From Heterohyrax brucei (lineage: Eukaryota; Chordata; Mammalia; Hyracoidea; Procaviidae): 64,000 nucleotides of DNA. The position numbers and the translations under genes were made by a program. Numbering within the stretch: the first letter of the stretch is position 1; every line of letters starts with the position of its first letter. Shown here one piece after another: positions 1 through 9,167 of the stretch. The stretch spans positions 220,987,323 through 221,051,322 of the forward strand of contig CM053140.1 of the NCBI GenBank assembly GCA_028571685.1, written 5' to 3'. A model generated the notes under the pieces. It was not told the DNA's origin and did not search any database. It saw nothing but the letters and a program-made list of their open reading frames with translations.

Positions 1-195
1 CGACAAGAACAACAGAAAGAATGGAAATGCCTGAAGTAAAACCTGGAACTCTTGATCCAATATTTGGTGCTACTGTTGTGAAACCTTTTTATTCTACTGC
101 TTCTTCATGGGTCAAATGCATTGATAAGTCAGCTATACCCAGTTACCATTCTTTTTCCCTATATGTGACTTAATTTCTCACCAGTACCAGAGATA
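1..195. other. Unassigned sequence
   Basis: I recognise no repeat or coding signal here. It precedes the first AfroSINE and is AT-rich. Confidence 0.5.
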
Positions 196-344
196 AACCC
201 TGGTGGTGAAGTGGCTAAGACTTATGGCTGCTAACCAAAACATTGGCATTTTGAATCTACCAGAAATCCCTTAGAAACTCAGTAGGGCAGTTCTACTGTG
301 TACAATAAGTTTGCTATGAGTTGAAATCAATTCAGTGACAATAG
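196..344 (+). repeat. AfroSINE (tRNA-derived SINE)
   Basis: The head 'aaccctggtggtgaagtggctaag' region (A-box side) is followed by a degenerate B-box 'ttttgaatctacc', then the diagnostic body 'gggcagttctactgtgta' and the tail 'gctatgagttgaaatcaatt'. This order is the sense orientation of the Afrotheria-specific SINE. The tail is shared with the local RTE LINE, which presumably supplied the retrotransposition machinery (inference from tail sharing). Confidence 0.85.
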
Positions 345-514
345 ATTATTTTTGACCTCCTTCTCGGTCTTCAGGTCTCAGTGTACATATCATTTCTACA
401 GAAAAGCCTTTTCTTACCATCTTTTCTAAAATGGTCATTCTTCTTAAGAGTCTGTATAATAAAGCAGTTAATAGCATCACATGACTACACGTAGGCCCAG
501 CACTGCCACTCCTA
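345..514. other. Unassigned sequence
   Basis: No recognisable repeat. A short open frame on the minus strand has no familiar motif and overlaps the start of the MIR, so I do not treat it as a gene. Confidence 0.4.
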
Positions 515-664
515 CTCTTATGACTTACCTTTCTGTTTCTTAATTTCTTCATCTGTCAAGCGGGAGTGATAATAGTACACCCTTCATAGGGTTGGTAAAA
601 ATTAAATGAGTTGATGTAAATTGAGTTCTTTGGACACTTCATGGCTTGTGGAATATTCAGGAAA
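515..664 (+). repeat. MIR (ancient tRNA-derived SINE), core and 3' part
   Basis: The segment 'tttcttcatctgtcaagcgg', then 'ataatagtacacccttcata' and 'gggttggtaaaaattaaatg' follow the MIR consensus (cctcatctgtaaaatgggg.., agggttgttgtgaggattaaatgag) in order, ending in 'attcaggaaatgttgtta', the MIR 3' tail. The RTE copy to the right begins exactly at this tail. MIRs are old, which gives a lower age bound for the locus. Confidence 0.8.
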
Positions 665-1502
665 TGTTGTTACTAGGTGCTGTCCAGTTCTAACTCGTAG
701 TGACCCTTTGTACAACAGAAGGAAACACTGCTTGTACCAATACCATCCTCAAAAATCATTGCCATACGTGAGCCCGTTGCTGTAGCTACCATGTCAATCC
801 ATCTTGCTGAGGGTTTCTCTCTTTTCCACTGACCCTCTACTTTACCAAGCATGATGTCTTTCTGAGGGACTAGTCCCTCCTGAAAACATGTCTAAAGTAA
901 GTAAGACAAATTCTCGTTATCCTTGTTAGTAAGTAGCATTCTGGTTGTACTTTGTCCATCACAGATTTGTTCTTCTGACATTCTATGGTGTATCAGTATT
1001 CTTCATCAGCACCACAACTCAAAGGCATTAATTCTTCTTTAATTTTCCTTATTCATTGTCTATTTTTCCCATGCAAATGAGGCTGTTGAAAATAGCATGA
1101 CTTGGGTCAGGTGCATCGTAGTCCACTAACTCACATCTTCACATTTTAGCCATTTAAGGAGATCTTTGGCAACAGCTTAGCCCAGTGCAATACATTGTTT
1201 GTTTTCTTGATTGCCACTTCTACGGATGTTGATCATGGATCCAGGCGAGATGAAATCTTTGACAACTTAAATCTTTTTTCCGCTTATCATGATGTTGTTT
1301 ATCGGCCTGGTTGTGTCAACTTGTGTTTTACTGTTTTTTTATGCTGAGGTGTAATCTATACTGAAGGCTTAGTCTTTCACTTTCATCAGTAAGTTTTGAA
1401 AGTTCTCTTCACTTTATGCAAGCAAGGTTGTGTCATCGACATATTATAGGTTGTTAATGAATCTTCTTCCAAGCCTGATGCCATATTCTTTCTGTAGCCC
1501 AG
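665..1502 (-). repeat. RTE-clade LINE (BovB-like), antisense, 3' part
   Basis: The sequence reads 'aggtgctgtccagttctaac', then passes through the antisense of the RTE reverse-transcriptase C-terminal region. It matches point for point the reverse complement of the sense copy at 23.9-25.9 kb (for example 'aatgaatcttcttccaagcctgatgcc'-like stretches). It has many small indels and no long frame. At 1498-1502 it is interrupted by a solo LTR and resumes at 2028. Confidence 0.85.
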
Positions 1503-2027
1503 TGTCATGGATTGAATTGTGTCTCCCCCAAAATAGGTGTAGCCGTGTGGCTGGGCCATGATTCCCAGTATCTTGTGACTGTCCTCCATTCTGGGGTTTT
1601 CCTATGCTGTATTTTAAAGGATTAGGGTGGGACTGTAAATCCCTTCAGAAGACCACCTCCCTGCTCCACTGTAAAGGGAGTTTCCTTGGAGTATGGCTTG
1701 CCCCATGCTGAATCCGTTCATCCTACAAGAGATAAAAGGAAAAGGAAGAGGGCTGAGAATCGGGAACCTTACACCATCAAGCAAGCAGCACCGGCAGAAG
1801 AGCACGTCCTTTGGACCTGAGGTTCCTGTGCCAAGACGCTCCCTGGACAAAAGACTGATGCAATATTGGACTTTCCTCCAGGGCCGACAAGGCAGAAAGC
1901 TTTCCCCTGGAGCAGACATCCTGTATTTGGACTTGTAGCCTATCAGACTGTGTAAGAATAAATGTTCCTTTGTTAAGCCATTCACTGTACGGTAATTCTG
2001 TTAGAGCAGCCCTAGCTGACTAAAACA
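1503..2027 (+). mobile_element. Solo LTR, MaLR/MLT1-type (copy A), inserted in RTE
   Basis: It begins 'tgtcatggattgaattgtgt', carries an AATAAA ('gtaagaataaatgttcc') near the 3' end and finishes 'ctagctgactaaaaca', giving TG...CA termini as in LTRs. The opening and closing words are those of MaLR (MLT1) LTRs. The 5-bp target duplication cccag is perfect (1498-1502 and 2028-2032). No internal retroviral sequence is attached, so it is a solo LTR. Four close relatives lie at 28251, 29300, 51399 and (partial) 63905. An open frame antisense to the LTR (1614-1985) recurs in the relatives and is not evidence of a gene. Confidence 0.9.
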
Positions 2028-2052
2028 CCCAGCTTCTTGGATTATTTATTCA
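2028..2052 (-). repeat. RTE LINE fragment, continuation of 665-1502
   Basis: Directly after the LTR the text resumes 'cccagcttcttggattattt', which is the RTE antisense sequence also seen uninterrupted at 6350-6375. This confirms that the LTR split one RTE copy. Confidence 0.85.
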
Positions 2053-2060
2053 GCTCCTAG

Positions 2061-2101
2061 GGTTACCATGAGTCGGATCTGACTCGATGGCACTTGGCTG
2101 G
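2061..2101 (+). repeat. Short RTE/AfroSINE-type 3' end, sense
   Basis: A 41-bp stretch reads 'ggttaccatgagtcggatct' then 'gactcgatggcacttggctgg', the extreme 3' end of the RTE in sense orientation. It is opposite in orientation to the RTE on its left. The 5-mer cctag occurs on both sides (2056-2060, 2102-2106), which may be a target duplication but is short enough to be chance. Confidence 0.6.
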
Positions 2102-2179
2102 CCTAGTAAATGTTATCTGTCATTATTAACACAGCACCTTGGTTATTTCTATCTAATGCTTATCACAGATGATTTGTTT

Positions 2180-2306
2180 AGTTTATTGTCTCTTCCTCAC
2201 TAGAAGGTAAATGCTGTGAAATCATTGGCTTTATCTCCATTTGTCATTGTATATTCAGTACTTAGCATGTACTGAGTAAATGTTTGTTACATGAATATGT
2301 GAATGA
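2180..2306 (+). repeat. LINE-2 (L2) 3' end
   Basis: The pattern 'ctagaaggtaaatgctgtga .. cagtacttagcatgtactgag .. taaatgtttgttacatgaat .. gtgaatga' follows the classical L2 3' end (agcacctagcacagtgcc..aataaatgtttgttgaatgaatgaa). Confidence 0.65.
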
Positions 2307-2399
2307 CGTGCAGGAAGCTGTGTGAAGGCCATCTACACCTATAACTTAGACATTGTCCCTGCCTTTGAAGGCTTGTAGTCTAGTGAGGAAATTCAAAAC

Positions 2400-2602
2400 T
2401 GAACCCACTACCATAGAGTTGATTTGACTCATAATGACCCTATAGGACTGAGTAGAACTGCCCCATGGGGTTTCCAAAGCTGTAAATCTTTACAGAAGCG
2501 GACTGTCACATCTTTCTCCTGAGAAACTGCTGGTGGGTTTGCATCTCCGACTTCTCTTTGTGATGGCAAACAAGAGCTATAACCACTGTGAAACCAGGGC
2601 CT
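2400..2602 (-). repeat. AfroSINE, long variant, antisense
   Basis: Reading right to left it has the tRNA-like head ('accactgtgaaaccagggcc'), a spacer 'ttacagaagcggactgtcac', the 'agtagaactgccccatgggg' body and the 'gagttgatttgactcataat' tail. The roughly 40-bp spacer ('agctgtaaatctttacagaag...ctcctgagaaactg') is absent from most other copies in the window and marks a distinct subfamily. Confidence 0.85.
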
Positions 2603-2935
2603 CTAATGAGGAGCTAAGAGAGCTAAAAATAGCTCAGTCTTGTATAAAATTTAGTTGATAGTTTTAAGAAATAGTGCACAATATATGTGATGGTGGGTTA
2701 GCAGAGGAGGAAGCCAGTTTGGTGACATGTCTGGAAAGAGCTGTAAAGACAAATTCAGGATAAATGATTCACTACACATTTTTATGGCATTTCCTATTTA
2801 CATTTTAGATCAGTAGGTGAATTAATAGCAAATCGGCTATCTTTGACATGATATTCATTATAAAAATTTTGTAGCCTTTTCCTGCTTAGAAGGGTTGCAA
2901 GAGGGATGTACTTTGTGACTGTGACTGAGCACCCG
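2603..2935. other. Unassigned sequence
   Basis: AT-rich sequence without a repeat that I recognise or a credible reading frame. Confidence 0.4.
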
Positions 2936-3100
2936 CACAAAAACAAACCAGTTGCCATTCCAACTCACATAGATTCCACAAAGTTTTCAAGATGGTAAGG
3001 TTTTCAGTAGCGGATTTTCTTTGGAGATGTGTCTTGGTGGATTTGAAACCCTAACTTTTGACTAGTAGTGCAGCTCTTAACTATTTGCATCAGCCAAGGA
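2936..3100 (-). repeat. AfroSINE, antisense
   Basis: It starts 'aacaaaccagttgccattcc', continues through a degenerate body and ends near the tRNA-like head 'cagctcttaactatttgcatcagcc'. It is diverged, with an insertion around 'ggattttctttggagatgtg'. Confidence 0.7.
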
Positions 3101-3169
3101 CTCATGACTGAACATATCCTGGATAAATACAGTACTTCTATTTTCTGAGCCTAAAAAAATAATCCATTA

Positions 3170-3290
3170 AGTTTTGGAGTCTATTCTGGTCATAGCCGCT
3201 CTATGGGACAGAGTAGAACTGACCTGTACAGTTTCCAAGCAGTGGTTGGTGAATTTGAAATACCAACATTTTGTTAGCCACTGTAGCTTT
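3170..3290 (-). repeat. AfroSINE fragment, antisense
   Basis: 'catagccgctctatgggaca', 'gagtagaactgacctgtaca' and 'gtttccaagcagtggttggtg' are the antisense body of the SINE, ending at 'ttgttagccactgtagctt'. Confidence 0.75.
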
Positions 3291-3323
3291 GAGTCAGATT
3301 TGACCCAATGGCAACAGGTTTTC
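3291..3323 (+). repeat. Short AfroSINE/RTE 3' end, sense
   Basis: 'gagtcagatttgacccaatg' followed by 'gcaacaggtttt' is the sense 3' tail, directly abutting the head of the antisense SINE at 3170-3290. The same head-to-tail arrangement is seen at 2052/2061. Confidence 0.6.
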
Positions 3324-4813
3324 TGAATTTAGAAGGTATTTCTCTAAGCTAGTATTGGAGACAAACCTTTTGAATGTGTTTCCTTGTCTACAGCCTGACA
3401 ATCCTTAAGCTTTCTGGCTTCCCTATGGCCTAAGGCTCTGGGGCCCTTTTTGAATTTGGCTGTTCATCTTATTTCCACAATTACAAACAAATAGCATTTA
3501 TTATCGTGTGTTTGCCTTGCTCAGGGAACGGGGGCTCAGTGAAACTGGCTTTGTTTTCTGAGGTTTCTCGGCTGGTTGCTTTTCAAAACAGAGAACTTCC
3601 TTCTCAAGATGTATAACCCCAAGTTGGGAGAATATGTTTGGAAGTAACAATTCTGTTTTTAAAGGTTGCAATACTTGAGAGACTCTGAGGGTATTCCAAG
3701 TACTCAATAGGTCTATGATGAGGCCCCATGTACAGAAAACAATAAAATATCTGTGTTTCTCCCTTCATCCTGCTGCCGGTACATCTGTGACCGGGTCTGT
3801 GATGCTGCTGCTGGGCAAGAGAGGGCACTGTTTGTACCTGCAGCTGGCAGGTAGGGTTGGAGACACCTAGCAAAGCTGATGTCACTTGTGGTTTGCTTCT
3901 TACTTTCTACCTGTTGCCTTGACAAATGCCGTGAAAAGTGAAACTTCTAGAACATACAAAGCTTAGAAATTTCCTTCTGAGACTGCTCATGGGTCTCTGG
4001 TTGAGGCCCCTCTTTTATAAAGAGTGGCTCCATTTTTTCCATGTTAGTGTGGGCATGTTCTAGCCTGTCTCTGCAAAGTCATCTTCCTCTGCAGCAGGTG
4101 GGGTAAAACTTCCACCCTGCTAAGAGTTCTCCAGAGAGGGCAGGTATCCCTGGGAGTCTTGCAAATTGCAAGCATTTTGAGGAAAATTGAAGCTCTGTGG
4201 AATTTCAATCTGCCTTCCCTAAAAGGACACATAGTTTTAATTCATTGCACCATTAAGTCTTTTGTATTCCCCAGTTAATGCTTTCCGTGTTTCCCTTTCC
4301 TTTCCTTTTTTTTTTTTTTTTTTTTTTTTGCTGTAGCTTCACTGCCTGTCTGCCACAACTCACTTCACATGTGTCCCTACGATTCAGGAGGTGACAATAG
4401 TTTCTTACTTTGACTCTGTGGTGATTAACCTCTGTCCCAGTAGGTGTGGCCAAGCTATGGAAGGGAACTCCACCGGTGGGACTAATGGACTGCTTGCTAC
4501 CCAAGAGTATTGTCTGGAGGACGCTTCCAGCTCAGAACAAGTCTCCACTATCACAGAGAAGAGATGTTCTGAGCTTTCTGGCTTCCCCATCTCTTCTGTT
4601 TATTTTGAAATAGCCTTGAAAAATTTTCAACCAAGGTAAAACGTTCTAACATGACATAGAGTGCTGCAGTTCTGAAGTGGAGAAGAGTTCAGGTCCAGTG
4701 GTCATGTTTATCCAGGCGGGGACTGGTAGAGATCATTGAATCAGAGATAACAGGGCTGGCCTTTGTGGCTAGTAGTATTAAACATATTACATGGTGTTCT
4801 AAAGAACAGCTAG
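3324..4813. other. Unassigned, mostly single-copy-looking DNA with a poly-T run
   Basis: No repeat family recognised over about 1.5 kb. The one landmark is a run of about 24 T at 4306-4329. Several short open frames overlap on both strands, none with a recognisable domain. The poly-T followed by 4330-4650 could be the 3' end of a minus-strand retrocopy, but I see no polyadenylation signal or familiar coding sequence. Confidence 0.4.
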
Positions 4814-4937
4814 CCCCATCAGTTTATTTTACACTGGAAGAAACTAACGCCCAAAGCAAGGAAAAGCTTACCCAAAGTCATGTAGCCAACTAACATGGGC
4901 AAGACTAGAACCTAGACCTCGTAAAGTTCCACTCAAT
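4814..4937 (-). repeat. MIR, antisense
   Basis: 'tttattttacactggaagaaact', 'aaaagcttacccaaagtcat' and 'gtagccaactaacatgggcaag' follow the antisense MIR (ttttacagatgaggaaactgag..gcccaaggtcacacagctag) in order and spacing. Confidence 0.75.
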
Positions 4938-5296
4938 GTTTATCGTGGATTGAATTGTGTCCCTGAAAAATATGTAGCAATTTGGCTGGGCCATAATTCC
5001 TGGTATTGTGTGGTGTTCTTCCACATTGGAATTCCTGTCTCTATGATGTTAATTAGGATGGATGGGTGGCAGTTGTGTTGGTGGAGGAAGATTCTATGTG
5101 TAAGTTTGTTTTGTGCCTTGAGGTAGTCTCTTGAGATACAAGGGAGAAGAGCTAGCAGAGACGTTGGAGGACCTCATGCTACCCAAAGGCAGTGCTGGGA
5201 GATGAGTGTGTCCCTGGGAAAGCACTGGGGTTCTTGTGCTTCAGAAGATCCAGTCCAGGGGAAGATTGAGGTCAAGGACCTTCCTCCAGTACCAGA
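4938..5296 (+). mobile_element. MaLR-type LTR (copy B), 3'-truncated
   Basis: It opens 'tgtttatcgtggattgaatt', with 'ggctgggccataattcctgg' and 'gatgttaattaggatgg'. It belongs to a more diverged subfamily than copy A and resembles the copy at 26302. It breaks off after 'aaggaccttcctccagtacc', so the polyadenylation region and CA end are missing. Confidence 0.8.
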
Positions 5297-5544
5297 TAGC
5301 TAAAAAAGTGCTCATTCTTCTGCATTAAAAGGGTTCTTCTGGAAAAGGATCACCATTTTAATGAAAAACTGATGATAGTGTGGAGACTGTAGGATCATTT
5401 TCTTAAGTTCGGGGGCATTGAACATTCTTGATTAACGAAAAAGAACTTATAACGACGTTGAAAGAGGGCAATGTATTGTGTAAAAATCTATATAAATCTT
5501 ATTTTATAAACAGCTACTTTTATTCACTCATTTTTTTTTCCTGT
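5297..5544. other. Unassigned sequence
   Basis: AT-rich, no recognised repeat. Confidence 0.4.
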
Positions 5545-7018
5545 TATTATTAGGTGCTGTTGAGTCAGTTACAACTTGCAGCAACCTTATGCACAACAGA
5601 ACAAAATACTACCTGGCCCTGTGCCATGCCCACAGCTATTTTTGTGCTTACGCTCCTTGTTGCAGCCACTGTGCCAATCCACCTTGTTGACAGTCTTCCT
5701 CTTGCTGACCCTCCACTCTACCAAGCATGGTGTCTTTCCCCAGCAACTGATCCCTCCTGACAACATGTCCAAGTATGTGAGATTCAGTCTTGCCATCTTT
5801 GCTTCCAAAGAGCACTCTGGTTGTACATCTTCCAGAATACATCTGTTTGTTCTTTTGGCAGTCCATGGTACAGTCAATATTCTTCTCCAGCACCACAATA
5901 GAAAGGCATCAGTTCTCCTGTCTTCGTTATTCATTGTCCAGCTTTCACATGCATGTGCTGCAACTCAAAATACCATAGCCTGGGTCAGGCACATCATAGT
6001 CTTCGACGTGACATTTTAACACTTTAAAGAGATCCTTTTCAGCAGATTTTCCCATGTGTGTTTTGATTTCTTGACTGCTGCTTCTACAGACATTGATTGT
6101 GGAACTGAGTAAAAATCCTTGACAACCTCAATCCTTCCTCCATTTATAATGATGTTGCTTACTGGTCTAGTCGAGATGATTTTTTATTTTCTTGATGTTA
6201 AGGTACAATCCATACTGAAGGCTGTGTTCCTTGATTTTATCAGTGTTTCAAAACCTCCTCACTTCAAGCGAGCAAGATTGTGTCCGCTGTATAAAATACT
6301 GGTTGTTAATGAGTCTTCATCTTAGCCTGATGCTTTATTCTTCTTCATATAGCCCAGCTTCCTGGATTATTTGCTCAGCATTCTGATTCATAATGCATGG
6401 TGAAAGGATCCAACTCCAACACACACCTTCCCTGACTTTAAAGCGTACGGTGTTTACTTGTTCTGTTCCCACAACTGCTTCTTGATCCACATACAGATTC
6501 ATTAAGAGTGCAATTAAGTGTCCCGGAATTCCCGTTCTCTGCAACGTTACACATGACTTGTTAGGATCCACACAATTGAATGCCTTTTCATAGTCAATGA
6601 AACACAATTAAACCTCTTTCTGGTATTCTCTGATTTCAGAAAAGATCTGTCTGATATCAGCAATGATATCCCAAGTTCCATATTCTCTTCTGAATCCAAC
6701 TTGAATTTCTGGCAGTTCCCTGTCAATAAACTGTTGCAGTCACTTTCGAATGATCTTGAGCAAAATTTCACTTGCGTGTCGTATTAATGATATTCAATAA
6801 TTTCTGCATTTGGTTATATCACTTTTCTTGGGAATAAGCATAAATGATCATAAATAATGTATCTCTTTCAGTCAGTTGGGTTCCATATTTGTTGGTATAG
6901 ATGAATGAGCACTTTTGGTACTGCATCCATTTGTTGAAACATCTCAGTTGATACTCCATCAATTGATGGGGCCTTGTTTTTGCACCAATACCTTCAGTGA
7001 AGCTTCAAATTCTTTCTT
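5545..7018 (-). repeat. RTE-clade LINE, antisense, reverse-transcriptase region to 3' end
   Basis: It begins 'aggtgctgttgagtcagtta' (3' end) and runs continuously to the antisense of 'ctttgaatgc..gcaaaaacaaggc', the start of the RT fingers. In the minus frame at 6335-6607 the stretch 'CFIDYEKAFNCVDPNK' matches the equivalent FINYAETFNCVDHTK of the sense copy at about 24910, so this is the RT domain. Stops and frameshifts break the frame throughout. An L1 follows at 7020; a further piece of this RTE is at 8915-9079. Confidence 0.9.
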
Positions 7019-7019
7019 C

Positions 7020-7443
7020 TGAGACATATAGACCAATGGAACAAAGTAGAGGCCCCAGAGGTGCCACTATCCTCCTATGAACAGCTGATATTTGACAAAG
7101 GTCCTAAGATTTTGAACTGGGGTAAGAACAGTCTCTTTAACAAATGGTGTTGGCATAATTGAATATCCATCTGCAAAAAATTGAAACAAGACCCATATCT
7201 CACACCTTATACAAAAATGAATTCAAATTGGATAAAAGACCTAAATGTAAAAGCTAAAACAATAAAACTCATCTAAGATAAAATAGGGTCAACAATGAAT
7301 GTTTTAATACGCAATATAGACAGACTTCAAAATCTGACAAACAAAACACATTCATCAGAAGAGAAAGTAGATAAATGGGAATTAATAAGAATCAAACACT
7401 TCTGCGCATCCAAAGACTTCATCAAAAGAATTAAAAGACCACT
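7020..7443 (+). repeat. L1 fragment (ORF2 C-terminal region), left half of a split copy
   Basis: From 'tagaccaatggaacaaagta' through 'acagctgatatttgacaaag' to 'aaaagaattaaaagaccac' it matches the ORF2 3' part of the L1s at 38.2-38.7 and 55.3-55.7 kb. It is interrupted by a younger L1 and resumes at 8831. The 5' junction with RTE sequence is at about 7018-7024. Confidence 0.85.
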
Positions 7444-8829
7444 TACACTGTTGGTGGGGTTTCAAAATGGTCCAGCCTCTTTGGAAAGCAATCTGGCGCT
7501 TCCTTAAAAAAATGGATATAGATATACCATTTGACCCAGTAATTCTACTACTTGGAATATATCCTTCAGAATCAAGGCCTTTCACACCAATGGACACATG
7601 CACAAGAATGTTTATCACAGCACAGTCCACGATAGTAAAAAGATGGAATCAACCTAGATGCCCAACAACAGAAGAATAGATAGGTAAACTATGGTATATA
7701 TACTCAGTGGAGCACTACGCAATGATAAAGAGTAATGATGATTCCAGGAAACATCTCCTAACCTGGTTTCAACTGGAAGACATTATGTTGAGTGAAAGGA
7801 CAAATATTGTATGAGACACCTATGATAAGATCTGAAAAACAGACTTATGTACAGAAGAAAAGACTCTTTGACAACTGCAAGGGAGGGGAGGGAGGGAGGG
7901 CGAGGAGGGGAGGGTTTAGATTAGATAGTTGCCAGAAATCTGGTTGGGTGAAATTAGTGATAGCACAGATTAGAAACAAGAACAATATTAAGTGGACTTC
8001 AGCATAACTTGAATACTCCTTCCATCTAAACCCAATATTGCAAGGATAGAGTAGCTGGGGTAGGGGGTGGGAGATCATGCTCTTAGGCGAAATCAAGGCC
8101 AACTGGCACAACTAGCATTTTGCTAAGAGGGCTCCCTGCACCCCATATTGGTGAGTGGTGTCTGGGGTCTTAAAAGCTGCCAAGCTGCCACCCGAGGGCG
8201 CAGCAAATGGTCCCAACTCTGCAGGAACGGATGCTAACCAAGGACCAAAATGACATGAGGTAAAGACAACCCAGAAGATAGAGATACCCACATGAGTGGG
8301 TGCCTACATCGACTTGGGACCAGAAGAACCAGATGGTGCCCAGCTACCACCAGTGATACCCGTGATGGAGCTTACAGAGAAGAGTCTCACTGGCAACACA
8401 AGAATAAAAAGGGATGTACCCTGAGATCTCTACTGAATTGATGGTCCAGCTGTTTCAGGGTTCCCCTGGGAGCATAGCCCCTGTCTCTGATGCTGCTTTT
8501 GCCCATAAATCATAACGAAGGTCCACTCTTCGGATACGAATGGATTGGGCTTGGCGATGCAGAGTGATTGTATATCAGATGCACTTTATAGTTCTATGCA
8601 TCTATAGGATATCATCCTGCTGACCTCTGGCTGGAGGAAGGAGAGTGGGTGGAGAGGAGGGGAAAGGAGACTGTTGGGAGGATGAGACATGTATGGAGCA
8701 GAGAGGAATAGTGTGCTGTCACTGGGCAGGGAGAGCAGTGGAATTTGCACATAAGTGGGCACATTAATTTATATTGGAATGTGCATTTTCACTCAGTCAT
8801 AATAAAAAAATAAAAATTAAAAAAAAAAA
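7444..8829 (+). mobile_element. 5'-truncated L1, ORF2 end plus 3' UTR plus A-tail, inside another L1
   Basis: It starts in the ORF2 C-terminal region ('tacactgttggtggggtttc'), runs through the end of ORF2 (about 7800) and a roughly 1-kb 3' UTR with a G-rich tract at 7880-7913, and ends in A-rich sequence at 8807-8830. The word aaaagaccac occurs directly before it (7434-7443) and again after the A-tail (8827-8836), a target-site duplication. It is very similar to the L1 ends at 39.0-40.4, 41.1-42.6 and 56.0-57.4 kb, so it belongs to the same young family. Confidence 0.9.
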
Positions 8830-8877
8830 AGACCACCTACAGAATGGGAAAAAGTATTTGGCAACTCTGTGTCAGAC
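8830..8877 (+). repeat. L1 fragment, right half of the split copy
   Basis: 'gaccacctacagaatgggaa' and 'gtatttggcaactctgtgtc' directly continue the ORF2 sequence left off at 7443. The uninterrupted equivalent is at 38670-38720. Confidence 0.85.
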
Positions 8878-8914
8878 CTGGCTTTGGCTGTGCCAGATCG
8901 ACACCCGACCTCTG

Positions 8915-9079
8915 TAAGGTCTTCTAGCATCTCTCTTCTTGCTTTAGCTGCTCAACTTTCAAGAGCAAGTTTCAGAGTCTTTTCTGACATCCAATTTGGT
9001 CTTGTCTTTCTTTCCTGTCTTTTTAGTGACTTCTTGCGTTCATCATGGATAATGTCTTCATGTCATTCCATGGTTCAAC
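8915..9079 (-). repeat. RTE LINE, antisense, 5' region of the body
   Basis: 'aagtttcagagtcttttctg', 'acatccaatttggtcttgtc' and 'tttcctgtctttttagtgac' are the reverse complement of 24030-24150 of the sense RTE copy. About 330 bp of RTE between this piece and the piece ending at 7018 is missing, perhaps lost when the L1 inserted. The 37 bases before it (8878-8914) are unassigned. Confidence 0.8.
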
Positions 9080-9082
9080 TGT

Positions 9083-9167
9083 GACCTTGAATATATCCCT
9101 TCTGAGTTTAGAGACCATTTAAAGAACAGATTTGATGCATTTACAACTAACTACTGAAGGCCAAATT
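9083..9167 (+). repeat. RTE LINE, inverted 5' segment
   Basis: 'gaccttgaatatatcccttc' to 'ggaatgacatcatccatt' matches the sense RTE at 23934-24045, so it lies in the opposite orientation to the adjoining body at 8915-9079. Both pieces contain the 'ggaatgacat' word. This is the arrangement expected of a 5' inversion from twin priming. Confidence 0.8.

Noticed and set aside
196..344. Functional tRNA genes at the AfroSINE or MIR heads
   Set aside because: The heads keep weak A and B box resemblance only, without a foldable tRNA cloverleaf.
5576..6019. 147-codon sense frame
   Set aside because: It is the antisense of an RTE 3' region. The matching RTE frame is on the minus strand.
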